Shown: positions 18,951 through 28,127, counted from the first letter of the stretch. The stretch: 64,000 nucleotides of DNA from Pseudoduganella ginsengisoli (GCF_009720865.1 NZ_WNLA01000012.1:62001-126000); one strand, 5' to 3'. A program made the numbers and translations. Notes: a model not told the origin generated them from the sequence alone.

Positions 18951-19177
18951 TATTGCTGCACCGCCGCAGACGCGGCCGCGGAAGCCGTCATCGTGCCATT
19001 GAGGCTGGCCGGCGTGATTTGCGCATTGCCGCCGGACACTTCGTGGGTCAGCGCCATCATGCCTCGCGCTTCCGTACGGGCGGCGGCCGCATATTCATCC
19101 GTGACCACCATGCCGCCCAGGGCCAGTCCGCTCAGCACAATGGCGGCGGCTGCAATCATTCCATCCAGACGTTTCAT
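18950..19177 (-). CDS. Small single-pass membrane or exported protein coupled to the hydrolase-like gene
   Basis: The chosen start at 19177 has GAGGAG 6 bp upstream; an upstream ATG at 19207 has none. The 75-residue product, beginning MKRLDGMIAAAAIVLSGLAL, has one hydrophobic stretch (residues about 7-25) followed by a polar region ending in an Ala/Ser-rich tail. It could be a signal anchor or uncleaved signal peptide. I do not recognise a family. The stop overlaps the start of the hydrolase-like gene, so the two are very likely translated together. Lying opposite a LysR gene, it is the probable first gene of the LysR-controlled unit. Confidence 0.65.
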   Translation of the reverse strand: MKRLDGMIAAAAIVLSGLALGGMVVTDEYAAAARTEARGMMALTHEVSGGNAQITPASLNGTMTASAAASAAVQQ

Positions 19178-19276
19178 GGTTAACTCCTCAAGTGGCACTG
19201 CAGTCATGGCAATTCTTTGCTGCAGTACGTGAACTATAAACTTGAACTAGAATCTATTAAATAGGTCAATCGCGAA

Positions 19277-19304
19277 TTGATTGTTCAGAATTCCGAACAA
19301 TCAA
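19277..19304. promoter_or_regulatory. Palindromic operator, probable LysR-type binding site
   Basis: Ten-base arms TTGATTGTTC and GAACAATCAA are perfectly complementary around an 8-bp centre AGAATTCC that is itself nearly symmetrical, so 26 of 28 positions fit the dyad. It sits in the 187-bp divergent region, centred about 75 bp before the LysR ATG and 113 bp before the small membrane protein gene. Position and symmetry suit a LysR autoregulatory and activation site. The identity of the binder is inferred. Confidence 0.65.
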
Positions 19305-19364
19305 CGTAGTCGATTGCCATCGACAAGGTACCAGCGGCTCGGCCGCCAACATAGTGTGATCAAA

Positions 19365-20309
19365 ATGAACAAATTGCAGGCCATGGAAGTTTTCGTGCAA
19401 GTGGTGGACGCGGGCGGCTTCACGCGCGCCGCAGAAAACATGCAATTGCCGAAGGCCACCGTTTCCAACCTGATCCAGTCGCTGGAAACTGCATTGGCAG
19501 TGAAATTGCTGCATCGCACCACCCGCCAGATCAGCGTCACGGCGGATGGCGCCGCCTATTACGAACGGTGCCTGCGCATTTTGGCCGACGTGCGGGAAGC
19601 GGAAGAATCGCTGTCGCGCACCAAGCTCAGTCCGTCCGGGCGCTTGCGCGTCGATGCGCCCAGCGCGCTGGCGCGCGACATGCTGATCCCCGCCCTGCCC
19701 GATTTCTTTGCCCGCTACCCGGACATCACGCTGGAACTGGGCTGCTCCGACCGCCCTGTCGACTTGATTGAAGAAGGCGTCGATTGCGCCGTGCGCGGCG
19801 GTGCGCTGGGCGATTCCACCTTGATTGCACGCCGTATCGGCGCGCTGAACTTCACGACGTGCGCGGCGCCGTCGTACCTGGCCCGCTATGGCGTGCCCCA
19901 GCACCCGCGCGATTTGACGCGCCACGTGTGCGTCAATTATTTCTCGGCCAAAACCGGCAAAGTCTATGACTGGGACTTCAGCCGTGACGGCGAGCGCATC
20001 CAGCTGCCGCTGCCGGCGCTGGTGGCGCTCAATGATTCGAATGCGTATATCGCGGCGGGCCTGGCGGGCCTCGGCGTCGTGCAAATGTCAACCTTCGCGC
20101 TCGATGACTACCTGGCCGATGGCCGCATGGTGCAGATCCTGTCGGACTGGACCACCGACCCTATTCCTATTCATGTCGTGTACCCGCAAAACCGCCATTT
20201 GTCCGCCAAGGTGCGCGTGTTTGTTGAATGGGTCGCCGATTTATTTGCCAACCACCCGGGGATGCAGGTCGTCACGCCCGCCCCCGCCACCATCGAGGCA
20301 GCAGCATGA
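19365..20309 (+). CDS. LysR family transcriptional regulator
   Basis: The 314-residue regulator starts at ATG 19365 (MNKLQAMEVFVQVVDAGGFT); the 28 codons before it read poorly and overlap the palindrome. The winged helix (residues 1-60) includes FTRAAENMQLPKATVSNLIQ, a normal LysR recognition helix. The C-terminal periplasmic-binding-like effector domain (about 90-295) belongs to the subgroup with DIDLVEEGVDCAVR-type sequence, here VDLIEEGVDCAVRGGALGDS. It is divergent from the small protein/hydrolase/RND genes and overlaps the next dehydrogenase gene by 4 bp (ATGA). It may control both directions. The effector is unknown. Confidence 0.94.
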   Translation: MNKLQAMEVFVQVVDAGGFTRAAENMQLPKATVSNLIQSLETALAVKLLHRTTRQISVTADGAAYYERCLRILADVREAEESLSRTKLSPSGRLRVDAPSALARDMLIPALPDFFARYPDITLELGCSDRPVDLIEEGVDCAVRGGALGDSTLIARRIGALNFTTCAAPSYLARYGVPQHPRDLTRHVCVNYFSAKTGKVYDWDFSRDGERIQLPLPALVALNDSNAYIAAGLAGLGVVQMSTFALDDYLADGRMVQILSDWTTDPIPIHVVYPQNRHLSAKVRVFVEWVADLFANHPGMQVVTPAPATIEAAA

Positions 20310-21256
20310 CCCACAATATTGTTTTCCTGGACCGCGACAGCGTGATTGCCAACGTGCGCCGTCCTTCATTTGCCCATACGTGGACCGAATACCCTGCCAG
20401 CACCGCGCAAGACGCCGTGCCGCGCCTGCACGGCGCCACTATTGCCATCACCAATAAAGTGCCGCTGCGCGCCGACGCGCTGGCGCAATTGCCTGACTTG
20501 CAGATGATTGCCGTGGCCGCGACGGGGACCGACATCATCGACCTGGCGGCGTGCCGCGAACGGGGCATCACCGTGTCCAACATCCGCAATTACGCCTATG
20601 CCGCCGTGCCGGAACATACGTTTGCGCTGATCCTTGCACTGCGCCGCAATTTGATGGCATACCGGCTCGACGTGGAAGCGGGCCGCTGGCAGCAGTCGGA
20701 ACGCTTTTGTTTGTTCAACCACCCTATCCTGGATTTGCACGGCAGCCGGCTGGGCTTGTTTGGCTATGGCGCGCTGGGCAAGGCCGTGGCCGGGATTGCG
20801 CGCGCCTTCGGCATGGAAGTCGCTGTGCATACGCGCACGCCCACCGATGATCCCGGCGTGAAAAACGTGTCGTGGGACGAATTGCTGCAAACGTCGGACG
20901 TGCTGAGCCTGCACGCGCCGCTGAATGACCAGACCCGCAACTGCATCGGCCAAGATGAACTGGCGCGCATGAAGCGTTCGGCCCTGCTGATCAATACTGC
21001 GCGGGGCGGCCTCGTCGATGAAGCGGCGCTGGCGCTGGCGCTGCAGACGGGCGTCATTGCCGGCGCCGGCTTTGATGTGCTGTCGAAAGAGCCGCCGGCC
21101 GAAGACAACCCGCTGCTGAAGCTGCGCCTGCCGAATTTCATCCTGACGCCGCACAATGCGTGGGCCAGCACGCAAGCCATGCAGGGGCTGGCGGACCAGC
21201 TGATCAGCAATATCGAAGCGTTTGCCGCCAATAAGCCCGTCAATGTCGTGGGGTGA
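20306..21256 (+). CDS. D-isomer-specific 2-hydroxyacid dehydrogenase
   Basis: The 316-residue enzyme starts at the ATG overlapping the LysR stop. The NAD-binding domain has LGLFGYGALGKAVAGIARAF (GxGxxG). Catalytic Arg lies in LLINTARGGLVDEAAL, Glu in GAGFDVLSKEPPAEDNP, and His in FILTPHNAW, giving the complete R-E-H set. The family reduces 2-ketoacids such as glyoxylate, hydroxypyruvate or phenylpyruvate with NAD(P)H. The branch resembles glycerate/hydroxypyruvate dehydrogenases, but substrate is not decided. Coupling to LysR suggests induction by a related acid. Confidence 0.93.
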   Translation: MTHNIVFLDRDSVIANVRRPSFAHTWTEYPASTAQDAVPRLHGATIAITNKVPLRADALAQLPDLQMIAVAATGTDIIDLAACRERGITVSNIRNYAYAAVPEHTFALILALRRNLMAYRLDVEAGRWQQSERFCLFNHPILDLHGSRLGLFGYGALGKAVAGIARAFGMEVAVHTRTPTDDPGVKNVSWDELLQTSDVLSLHAPLNDQTRNCIGQDELARMKRSALLINTARGGLVDEAALALALQTGVIAGAGFDVLSKEPPAEDNPLLKLRLPNFILTPHNAWASTQAMQGLADQLISNIEAFAANKPVNVVG

Positions 21257-21370
21257 CCGGCGGCGGAGACTAGTTGCTACCATTTTGCAACTCTAGTTGT
21301 TATTTTTAATACCAAATTGATTAATATCGCATAAAATTGCCGCACGTCATTTTTTTGAATGGAGCGGCAA

Positions 21371-23307
21371 ATGCGGGCTGGCTGTCGTGGCATCGTGCAA
21401 AGTGCAATGGCGCTGGCGTGCGCCGCTGCGTCCGGCGCCCATGCGCAAAGCGTGGAAGACGACATGGCGGCCATTTCGTGATGCGCACGCCGCTGGTCTA
21501 TGAGCCCATCTATGTCATGCGCGGCATCTACAGCGTGCAGTTGCCGCAGTTGCTGGTGCTGCAAAACGGCTTGCCGGTGACCGTCAGCTATAGCGGCTCC
21601 AAAGGCACGGGCTGGGGCAGCTATCCATTGCAGCACGTGGCCCGCATTGAAGTCATCCGCGGCCCGGGCTCCGCGCTGTACGGCGCCGATGCCTACAGCG
21701 GCGTCATCAACATCGTCACCAAGTCCGGCGCGGACGTGTCCGGCACCCAGGCCGGCGTGCAGGCGGGCTCGTTCCGCTCGCGCGACGCGTGGTTGCAGCA
21801 CGGCGGCCAGGTCGGCGAAGCCCGCCTGGCGGCCTACCTGCGCACCGGCACGACGGGCGGCCCCCGTGAAATCATCGCTGCCGATGCACAGACCGGGCGC
21901 GACCAGCAATTCGGCACCCATGCCAGCCTGGCCCCAGGGCCGCTGAACGCAGGCTATGATTCGGCTGACGCCAACCTCGACATGACGCTACGCCAATGGC
22001 GGCTGCGGGCCGGCTATAAATTGCGCGACAACATGGGAACCGGCGCAGGGATAGGTTCGGCGCTCGACCCCGTCGGCAAAACCAGCAGCGAGCGCATCAT
22101 GGCGGACTTGTCGTGGGCCGGCGCGTGCGATGACTGGGCCATGGGCGCCACGGCCGGCTGGATGGGGTACAAACAGCGCATTAAGACCGACTTCCGGCTG
22201 TCGCCGCCCGGTACGCGTTTTCCCACCGGCGTTTTCCCTGACGGCATGATCGGCCATCCCGACGCCTTTGAACGCCAGCTGCGCCTGTCGGCTTATGCCA
22301 TCTGGACCGGCTGGCCAAGCCACAGCGTGCGGCTGGGCACGGGCCACGATGATTTGAATGTGTACCACACCGCCACGTTTAAGAATTACCTGTCGAGTGC
22401 GGCCGGCGTGCCGATCCCGGCGGGACCGGTGGCAGATTATTCCGTATTGTCGCCATTCATGCTGCCGCAGCGGCGGCGCATTGATTACCTGTATGTGCAG
22501 GATGAATGGCAATTCCAGCCCGACTGGACCTTGACGGCCGGCGTGCGGCGCGACCGCTATTCCGACGTCGGCGTCACCAGCAATCCCCGCGTGGCGCTGG
22601 TGTGGGTGGCATCGTACGACGTGACGGCCAAGCTGATGCATGGCCAGGCGTTCCGCGCACCGGCGTTCAACGACTTGTACAGCATCAGTAATCCGGTCCA
22701 GCAGGGTAACCGCAACGTGCGGCCGGAAACCATCCGCACCACGGAAGCTGCGCTGATCTGGCAAGCGGCGCGGGACCTGGTGGTACGCGGCAACCTGTTC
22801 CAGTTCATGATGAACGACATTATCCGCGTGGTGCCGAACGCAGTGTCCGGCACCGGTGCGACCATACAAAATACGGGCAGCCAGCAAGGCAAAGGCATGG
22901 AATCGGAACTGGCCTGGCAAGCCACACGCGACGTGCGCGTCATGGCGAACTTCAGCTACCAGCGCAATATCGACCAGGCCACCGGCAAGAATGCCGGCTA
23001 CGCGCCCCGCCGCCACTGGTACGGCCGCGCCGACTGGCACTTCGGCGATGGCTGGCTACTGAGCCCGCAAGTCAACCGGGTCAGCGGACGGGTGCGCGCG
23101 GCCGGCGACAGCCGCCCGCCTGTGGCCGACTACACCACCGTGGATGCAGCGTTGAGCAAGACCTTCGGCGCGTGGCAGATTTCGCTGCAGTTGCGCAACG
23201 CATTCGATGCCGATGCACGCGAACCCAGCCCCGCGCCCGGCTTGATTCCACTTGACTTGCCGCTGGCCGGACGCGCCGTGTTCGCGCAAGCGGCTTACCG
23301 CTTCTGA
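21371..23307 (+). pseudogene. TonB-dependent receptor broken by a deletion with frameshift in the plug domain
   Basis: ATG 21371 has GGAG 6 bp upstream and encodes a good signal peptide (SAMALACAAASGAHAQ) plus SVEDDMAAIS, then a TGA at 21479. From 21481, in another frame, the receptor continues with MRTPLVYEPIYVMRGIYSVQ, RIEVIRGPGSALYGADAYSG and the whole beta-barrel to a C-terminal aromatic residue (AQAAYRF). Family members have a TonB box and about 110-120 plug residues before RGPGSALYG; here only about 70 exist across both frames. Some 45-55 codons are missing out of frame. TGA and ATG overlap (TGATG), so the barrel fragment might be reinitiated, but without TonB box or complete plug. Confidence 0.82.
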
Positions 23308-23318
23308 CAGCGTCTCCC

Positions 23319-24257
23319 ATGCGGATCGTCTCCACCCTGCTGCGGCATGCATTGCTGTGCTGCCTGCTGTGGTGGCAAAACGCGATGGCGGGCGAACCCC
23401 GCGTGGCGGTGCTGTACCCGGACATCGGCGGCGCCTACCGCACGGTATTTGCCAGCATGATTGCCGGCATCGATGACCGCGTGCACGGCAAAAGCATCGG
23501 CGTGGAAGTGGGCCCGAACACGGCGTCCCTGCAGGCGGAATTAAAGCGGCAAGACGTCAAGGTCGTCATTGCGCTGGGCCGCCAGGCCATCAAGGCGGCA
23601 GCAGGACTGGAGCAGGAATTCAAAGTCATCGGCGGCGGCGTATTGAACGTCCCCGACCTGGAGCCGCCGCGCATCCCGGTCCGCACGCTGGCGCCGGATC
23701 CCGCATTGCTGCTGGCCCGCCTGAAAGCGTTGCAGCCACGGGTGCGGCGCGTGCACGTGGTCTACGACCCGGTGCAAAACGGCTGGCTGATCAAGCTGGC
23801 GCAGCGCGCCGCGAGAGCACAGGGGATGGAACTGGCTGCGCATGACGCGGCCGACATCAAGGCCGCCATGCAGCAATACCAGGCCATCCTTGCGGCGCTG
23901 GACCCGCAAACGGAAGCACTGTGGCTGCCGCAAGATACCGTGACGGTACAAGATTCCGTCGTGCTGCCGCTGGTGCTGCGCAGCGCGTGGACCGGCAGCC
24001 TGACCGTGTTTTCCAGCAGCGTGGGCCATGTGCGGCAAGGCGTGCTGTTCGCGCTATTCCCCGACAATGCCGCCTATGGCCGCCACCTGGGCGCCCTGGC
24101 GCAAGCCATGCTGGGCAACGCATCCCTGCCCGATGCCGGCCTGGCGCCGCTGCGCGAACTGTCGTCGGCCATCAACCTTTCGACCCTGAACCACTTGCAG
24201 CTGAAGCCAGGCGGCCGGGCACTGCAAGAGTTCGACATCACGTTCCCGGAACCATGA
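23319..24257 (+). CDS. Periplasmic ABC-type substrate-binding protein (COG2984-like)
   Basis: The 312-residue protein has a signal peptide (LLRHALLCCLLWWQNAMAGE). The mature start is PRVAVLYPDIGGAYRTVF, and the first lobe includes DVKVVIALGRQAIKAAA. The second lobe includes VRRVHVVYDPVQNGWLIKLA. This is the ABC_sub_bind fold seen in COG2984 and Tam-like proteins. No permease or ATPase accompanies it. The stop overlaps the hybrid kinase start (ATGA), so it probably presents a ligand to that kinase instead of a transporter. The gene starts 11 bp after the broken receptor, presumably the same operon. Confidence 0.88.
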   Translation: MRIVSTLLRHALLCCLLWWQNAMAGEPRVAVLYPDIGGAYRTVFASMIAGIDDRVHGKSIGVEVGPNTASLQAELKRQDVKVVIALGRQAIKAAAGLEQEFKVIGGGVLNVPDLEPPRIPVRTLAPDPALLLARLKALQPRVRRVHVVYDPVQNGWLIKLAQRAARAQGMELAAHDAADIKAAMQQYQAILAALDPQTEALWLPQDTVTVQDSVVLPLVLRSAWTGSLTVFSSSVGHVRQGVLFALFPDNAAYGRHLGALAQAMLGNASLPDAGLAPLRELSSAINLSTLNHLQLKPGGRALQEFDITFPEP

Positions 24258-26299
24258 CACCGAAGGCGGCCATCCAGCGCATCACAGCGATATTGCGCGC
24301 AACGACACTGCGGCGCCAGCTCAGTATTGCCTTCGCACTGGGCATGCTGATGCTGGCCCTGTTTGGATCCCTGGTCAGCTCGATCCAGAGCACGCGCCAG
24401 GTCCGGCAACTGTTGCAGGCACAAGGCATCCTGGCGGCGGAAACGCTGGCGCAAGGGTCGCAACTGGCGCTGATGTATAACGCGTCCGGCAATGCCGCCA
24501 CGGCGCTGCGCCTGGCGCTGGCGGCGCCTGACGTATTACGGGTGGAAATCCGCACAGTGGATGACCGGCTGCTGGTGGGCATGGACCACGACGGCAATAC
24601 AGTGGCGCCCTTGAAAGCGCTGGATTTACAGGGCGACAGGCCCTACCTGGAAGATGAAAGCAGCGACGCGTGGAGTTTCGTGGCGCCCGTCACCATTGAA
24701 CGCAATGCCGCGTCGCCATTCGAAGCGGCCGGCGCCGACAGCATCCCGCTGGGCTATGTGCGCATCGTGCAAAGCAAGGCCACGCTGCAGCAAATGCGCA
24801 CGGAAATCTTCCGCGCGAATTTTTTGATTTCCTTCTTTTTCGCGCTGCTGTTCCTGTGGCTGATCCGCTTCCTCACCGGCCGCATCACGGCGCAGCTGGA
24901 ACAAGCCACGCGCGAAGCGCAGGCCGCCAGCCGCGCCAAGTCGACGTTCCTGGCCAGCATGTCGCATGAAATCCGCACGCCGCTCAATGCGGTACTGGGA
25001 TACGCGCAATTGCTGGAACACGACCCGCAACTGCCGCCGGCGCTGCAGGCGAATGTGGCGCCCATTACCAAGGCCGGCAACCATTTATTGCACCTGCTGT
25101 CCGACATTCTCGACTTGTCGAAAATCGAAGCAGGCCAGATGGCGCTGCATGCCACGGGATTCGACTTGCACGCCCTGGTCGATGAAGTGGCGCTGCTGTT
25201 CGTGTTGCGCTGCCGGCAAAAAGGCTTGCAGTGGCGCTGTGAAAAACACGTGGCGGCGCCCTGCCCGGTCGATGGCGACGCGGGCAAGCTGCGCCAGGTC
25301 TTGATCAATTTGCTGGGCAATGCCGTGAAATTCACGGAGCACGGCAGCGTCACGCTGCGCGTATCCGCGGCCCATGACGGCATCCGGTTTGACGTGGCGG
25401 ACACGGGGCCCGGCATTGCGCCGGAAGACCAGGCGCTCGTGTTTGAACCGTTCCGCCAGACCGACAGCGGCAGCCGGCATGGCGGCACGGGCCTGGGACT
25501 GGCCATCGCGTCGCGCCAGGTGCAGATGATGGGCGGCCACCTGGCGCTGGAATCGCGCCCCACGCTGCAGGGCGCCTGTTTTACGTTTACGCTGCCGCTG
25601 GCCCACGCCACGGCGCACGAAGCGGCCCGCATGGCCGCCCCCTCCCAGGCCCCGCTGCGCCTGGCGCCGGCCAGCCATCCGGCGCTGCTGGTGGTCGATG
25701 ACAATCCCGACAACCGCCACATCCTGTCGGCCATGCTGGCCAATATGGGCGCATCCGTGCAGCAGGCCGGCAGCGGCGATGCGGCGCTGCAGATGTTGCG
25801 GCGCCAGCCAGCCGACCTGGTGTTCATGGATATCCGCATGCCGGGCATGGATGGCATGCAAACACTGGCGCGGCTACGCCAGGAATGGGGCGCCGCCGCG
25901 CCGCGCTGCGTTGCCATCACGGCTTCCGCGCTGGCCCATGAAACGGAACGCTACCTGGCGGCAGGCTTCGACGGTTTTGTCGCCAAGCCATTTTTGTTTT
26001 CCCAGATTGGCGACTGCCTGCAGCGCCAGCTGGGCGTGCAATTTGTCGCGGAAGATGCGAGGGCCGGAGCGGAGGCCAGGCTGGAGGTGCCGCTCAAGCT
26101 GTCGATGCCGCCCCGCTGGCACAGCGACGTGGCCACGGCGCTGGACAGCGGCTGGGCCTCCGGCGTGACGGCGCTGCTGGAAGAAATGGCCCGCGTGCAG
26201 CCGCATGCGCGCGCGTTTGTCCACCGCGTGGCCGCACTGTTAATGGAATTTGATATGGACGCAGTCCGCAATGAGTTACGAAAGGTGCACCATGAATAA
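24254..26299 (+). CDS. Membrane hybrid histidine kinase (HisKA-HATPase-REC)
   Basis: Start is the ATG overlapping the upstream stop; the frame is open for 111 earlier codons that belong to the previous gene's shadow. The 681-residue protein has TM1 (about 22-45), a periplasmic domain to about 180, TM2 (ANFLISFFFALLFLWLIRFL) and a short coiled linker. HisKA has MSHEIRTPLNAVLGYAQLL (His about 237), HATPase has NLLGNAVKFTEHG and DTGPGIA, then REC with VVDDNPDNRH and phosphoacceptor Asp in LVFMDIRMPGMDG (about 525). It should relay a periplasmic signal through its own receiver to downstream partners such as the next gene. The last 100 residues may be an Hpt-like or linker tail. Confidence 0.94.
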   Translation: MTPKAAIQRITAILRATTLRRQLSIAFALGMLMLALFGSLVSSIQSTRQVRQLLQAQGILAAETLAQGSQLALMYNASGNAATALRLALAAPDVLRVEIRTVDDRLLVGMDHDGNTVAPLKALDLQGDRPYLEDESSDAWSFVAPVTIERNAASPFEAAGADSIPLGYVRIVQSKATLQQMRTEIFRANFLISFFFALLFLWLIRFLTGRITAQLEQATREAQAASRAKSTFLASMSHEIRTPLNAVLGYAQLLEHDPQLPPALQANVAPITKAGNHLLHLLSDILDLSKIEAGQMALHATGFDLHALVDEVALLFVLRCRQKGLQWRCEKHVAAPCPVDGDAGKLRQVLINLLGNAVKFTEHGSVTLRVSAAHDGIRFDVADTGPGIAPEDQALVFEPFRQTDSGSRHGGTGLGLAIASRQVQMMGGHLALESRPTLQGACFTFTLPLAHATAHEAARMAAPSQAPLRLAPASHPALLVVDDNPDNRHILSAMLANMGASVQQAGSGDAALQMLRRQPADLVFMDIRMPGMDGMQTLARLRQEWGAAAPRCVAITASALAHETERYLAAGFDGFVAKPFLFSQIGDCLQRQLGVQFVAEDARAGAEARLEVPLKLSMPPRWHSDVATALDSGWASGVTALLEEMARVQPHARAFVHRVAALLMEFDMDAVRNELRKVHHE

Positions 26300-27584
26300 C
26301 AGCGACATGACCAGTATTGCGGGAGCCCGCATCCTGATTGTCGATGACATGCCCGCCAACCTGGGCGTACTGCAGCAAATGCTGGAGGCGGAAGGCTATC
26401 AAGTGCTGGCCGCCACGTCGGGCGAACGGGCGCTGGCCATTGCCGGGCAATTCTTGCCGGATTTGATCGTGCTCGATGTCATGATGCCCGGCATCGGCGG
26501 ACTGGAAACGTGCCGCCGCCTGAAAGCCGATGTGGCCACGCAGCCGATCCCCGTGATTTTTATTACCGCGCTGACCGATACCGGCGACACGGTGGCGGGT
26601 TTTGACGTGGGCGCGGTGGACTACATCCATAAACCGTTCCAGCGCGCGGAAGTGTGCGCGCGGGTCCGCACGCACCTGCAAATGTGCAGCTATATGAACG
26701 CGTACCGGTATGAGACAGACCGGCTGCGCGCCATCATCAACAATATGGGCGAAGGGTTGCTGACGCTGGCGCCCGATGGCCGCATTGCCAGCGTCAATCC
26801 TGTCGCACAGCGCATGCTGGGCTTGCAGCCGGGCGATATCGCGGGCACGCATTTGTTTGATTTGCTGGCGCCGCCATATGACAGCCATTACCGGCATTGG
26901 TTCCAGCGCGGCCCTGACGTCTGCCATGGTCCGCACGAAGTGCAGTTGCGCGCTCCGCAGGGTCTCAGCGTATTCGTCGATGTGACCATCACGCCAGTGT
27001 ATTCAGCGGAACCCATGCTGGTGTGCCTGCTGCACGACATCAGCGCGCATAAGCGTTCGCAGGAAGAATTGCTGCGCGTGGCCAGCACCGACCAGTTGAC
27101 GGGCGCGGCCAACCGGCGCCACTTCGACATCGTGCTGCAGCGCGAATGGCAGCGGGCCGAACGCAGCCACACGATGCTGTCGCTGGCCATGTTCGATGTG
27201 GATTGCTTCAAAGGCTACAACGACACGCTGGGCCACCATGCGGGCGACCAGTGTTTGCAGCGGGTGGCGCAAGCGCTGCAGTCCGCCGCGCAGCGGCCGA
27301 CCGACGTGGTGGCGCGCTATGGCGGCGAAGAGTTTGTCCTGGTGTTTGTCGATACCGATGAGCGGACTGCGGAAAAACTCGCCAACAATGCGCGCCGCGC
27401 CGTGGAAGCGCTGGCCTTGCCCCACCCTGCATCGGGGGCGGCCGCCTGTGTGACGGTCAGCGGCGGTGTCGCCACGCTGGCGCCGGCCCGGGGCGGCAAC
27501 CTGCAAGACTTGCTGCGGCAAGCGGACATCGCGCTGTACCGGGCGAAAAGCCTGGGACGCAACCGCGTGGTGCGCGCTGATTGA
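26292..27584 (+). CDS. REC-PAS-GGDEF response regulator (diguanylate cyclase)
   Basis: The 430-residue protein starts inside the end of the kinase gene (8-bp overlap, ATGAATAA); AAAGGTG upstream is the likely ribosome binding site. The receiver (residues about 12-130) has ILIVDDMPAN, phosphoacceptor Asp in LIVLDVMMPG and Lys in YIHKPF. A PAS domain follows (about 145-260, LAPDGRIASVNPVAQRMLG). GGDEF (about 265-425) is intact: YGGEEF near residue 345, with FDVDCFKGYND and GHHAGD. It should make c-di-GMP when phosphorylated, and the overlap points to the preceding hybrid kinase as partner. Confidence 0.95.
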   Translation: MNNSDMTSIAGARILIVDDMPANLGVLQQMLEAEGYQVLAATSGERALAIAGQFLPDLIVLDVMMPGIGGLETCRRLKADVATQPIPVIFITALTDTGDTVAGFDVGAVDYIHKPFQRAEVCARVRTHLQMCSYMNAYRYETDRLRAIINNMGEGLLTLAPDGRIASVNPVAQRMLGLQPGDIAGTHLFDLLAPPYDSHYRHWFQRGPDVCHGPHEVQLRAPQGLSVFVDVTITPVYSAEPMLVCLLHDISAHKRSQEELLRVASTDQLTGAANRRHFDIVLQREWQRAERSHTMLSLAMFDVDCFKGYNDTLGHHAGDQCLQRVAQALQSAAQRPTDVVARYGGEEFVLVFVDTDERTAEKLANNARRAVEALALPHPASGAAACVTVSGGVATLAPARGGNLQDLLRQADIALYRAKSLGRNRVVRAD

Positions 27585-27594
27585 CGGGGAAATG

Positions 27595-27626
27595 AAAAAA
27601 GCCAGACCGGGTGATCTGGCTTTTTT
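27595..27626. terminator. Bidirectional rho-independent terminator
   Basis: AAAAAAGCCAGA and TCTGGCTTTTTT form a 12-bp stem around an 8-nt loop. Read forward it ends the receptor-kinase-cyclase operon; read in reverse it ends the tRNA-Arg transcript. Both strands have a run of six T after the GC part. Confidence 0.9.
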
Positions 27627-27634
27627 CTGTATTC

Positions 27635-27711
27635 TGGCGCGGCTGGCAGGAATCGAACCCACGACCCCTTGGTTCGTAGCCAAGTACTCTATCCAGCTGA
27701 GCTACAGCCGC
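27635..27711 (-). tRNA. tRNA-Arg (anticodon ACG), copy nearest the terminator
   Basis: The complement forms a cloverleaf: acceptor GCGGCTG/CAGCCGC, anticodon stem CTTGG/CCAAG with loop CTACGAA (anticodon ACG), T-arm with GGTTCGATTCC, and an encoded CCA end. It is the last of five tandem copies in the direction of transcription. Confidence 0.97.
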
Positions 27712-27752
27712 TTATTTGTTACTGCGTTTGCTACTGACTGCATGGCGAAAAG

Positions 27753-27829
27753 TGGCGCGGCTGGCAGGAATCGAACCCACGACCCCTTGGTTCGTAGCCA
27801 AGTACTCTATCCAGCTGAGCTACAGCCGC
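27753..27829 (-). tRNA. tRNA-Arg (anticodon ACG), tandem copy
   Basis: Its 77-nt sequence, including the encoded CCA, looks identical to the neighbouring copies. It is separated by 41 bp from the copy at 27635. It reads CGN-family codons after A34 to inosine editing, as known for this isoacceptor. Confidence 0.97.
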
Positions 27830-27867
27830 GTATTTTTCGCTTTGTTACGTATCACAGGCATGAGAAG

Positions 27868-27944
27868 TGGCGCGGCTGGCAGGAATCGAACCCACGACCC
27901 CTTGGTTCGTAGCCAAGTACTCTATCCAGCTGAGCTACAGCCGC
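27868..27944 (-). tRNA. tRNA-Arg (anticodon ACG), tandem copy
   Basis: Middle copy of the five, with the same cloverleaf, anticodon loop CTACGAA and encoded CCA. The spacer to the copy at 27753 is 38 bp and unlike the other spacers. Confidence 0.97.
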
Positions 27945-27969
27945 ATCTTCATCATGTGCATGTAATAAC

Positions 27970-28046
27970 TGGCGCGGCTGGCAGGAATCGAACCCACGAC
28001 CCCTTGGTTCGTAGCCAAGTACTCTATCCAGCTGAGCTACAGCCGC
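27970..28046 (-). tRNA. tRNA-Arg (anticodon ACG), tandem copy
   Basis: Same 77-nt tRNA sequence with encoded CCA. The spacer to the copy at 27868 is only 25 bp, the shortest of the array. Confidence 0.97.
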
Positions 28047-28127
28047 GTTGCTATTACATAGTTTTACTGCTGCTCTTGATTACGATGTCAAAAGCGTCTT
28101 ACCGCATTACTACTTTAACGTAAAAAC

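Noticed and set aside
21272..21292. AGTTGC/GCAACT hairpin after the dehydrogenase gene
   Set aside because: Only a 6-bp stem and no proper T run; too weak to call a terminator or operator.
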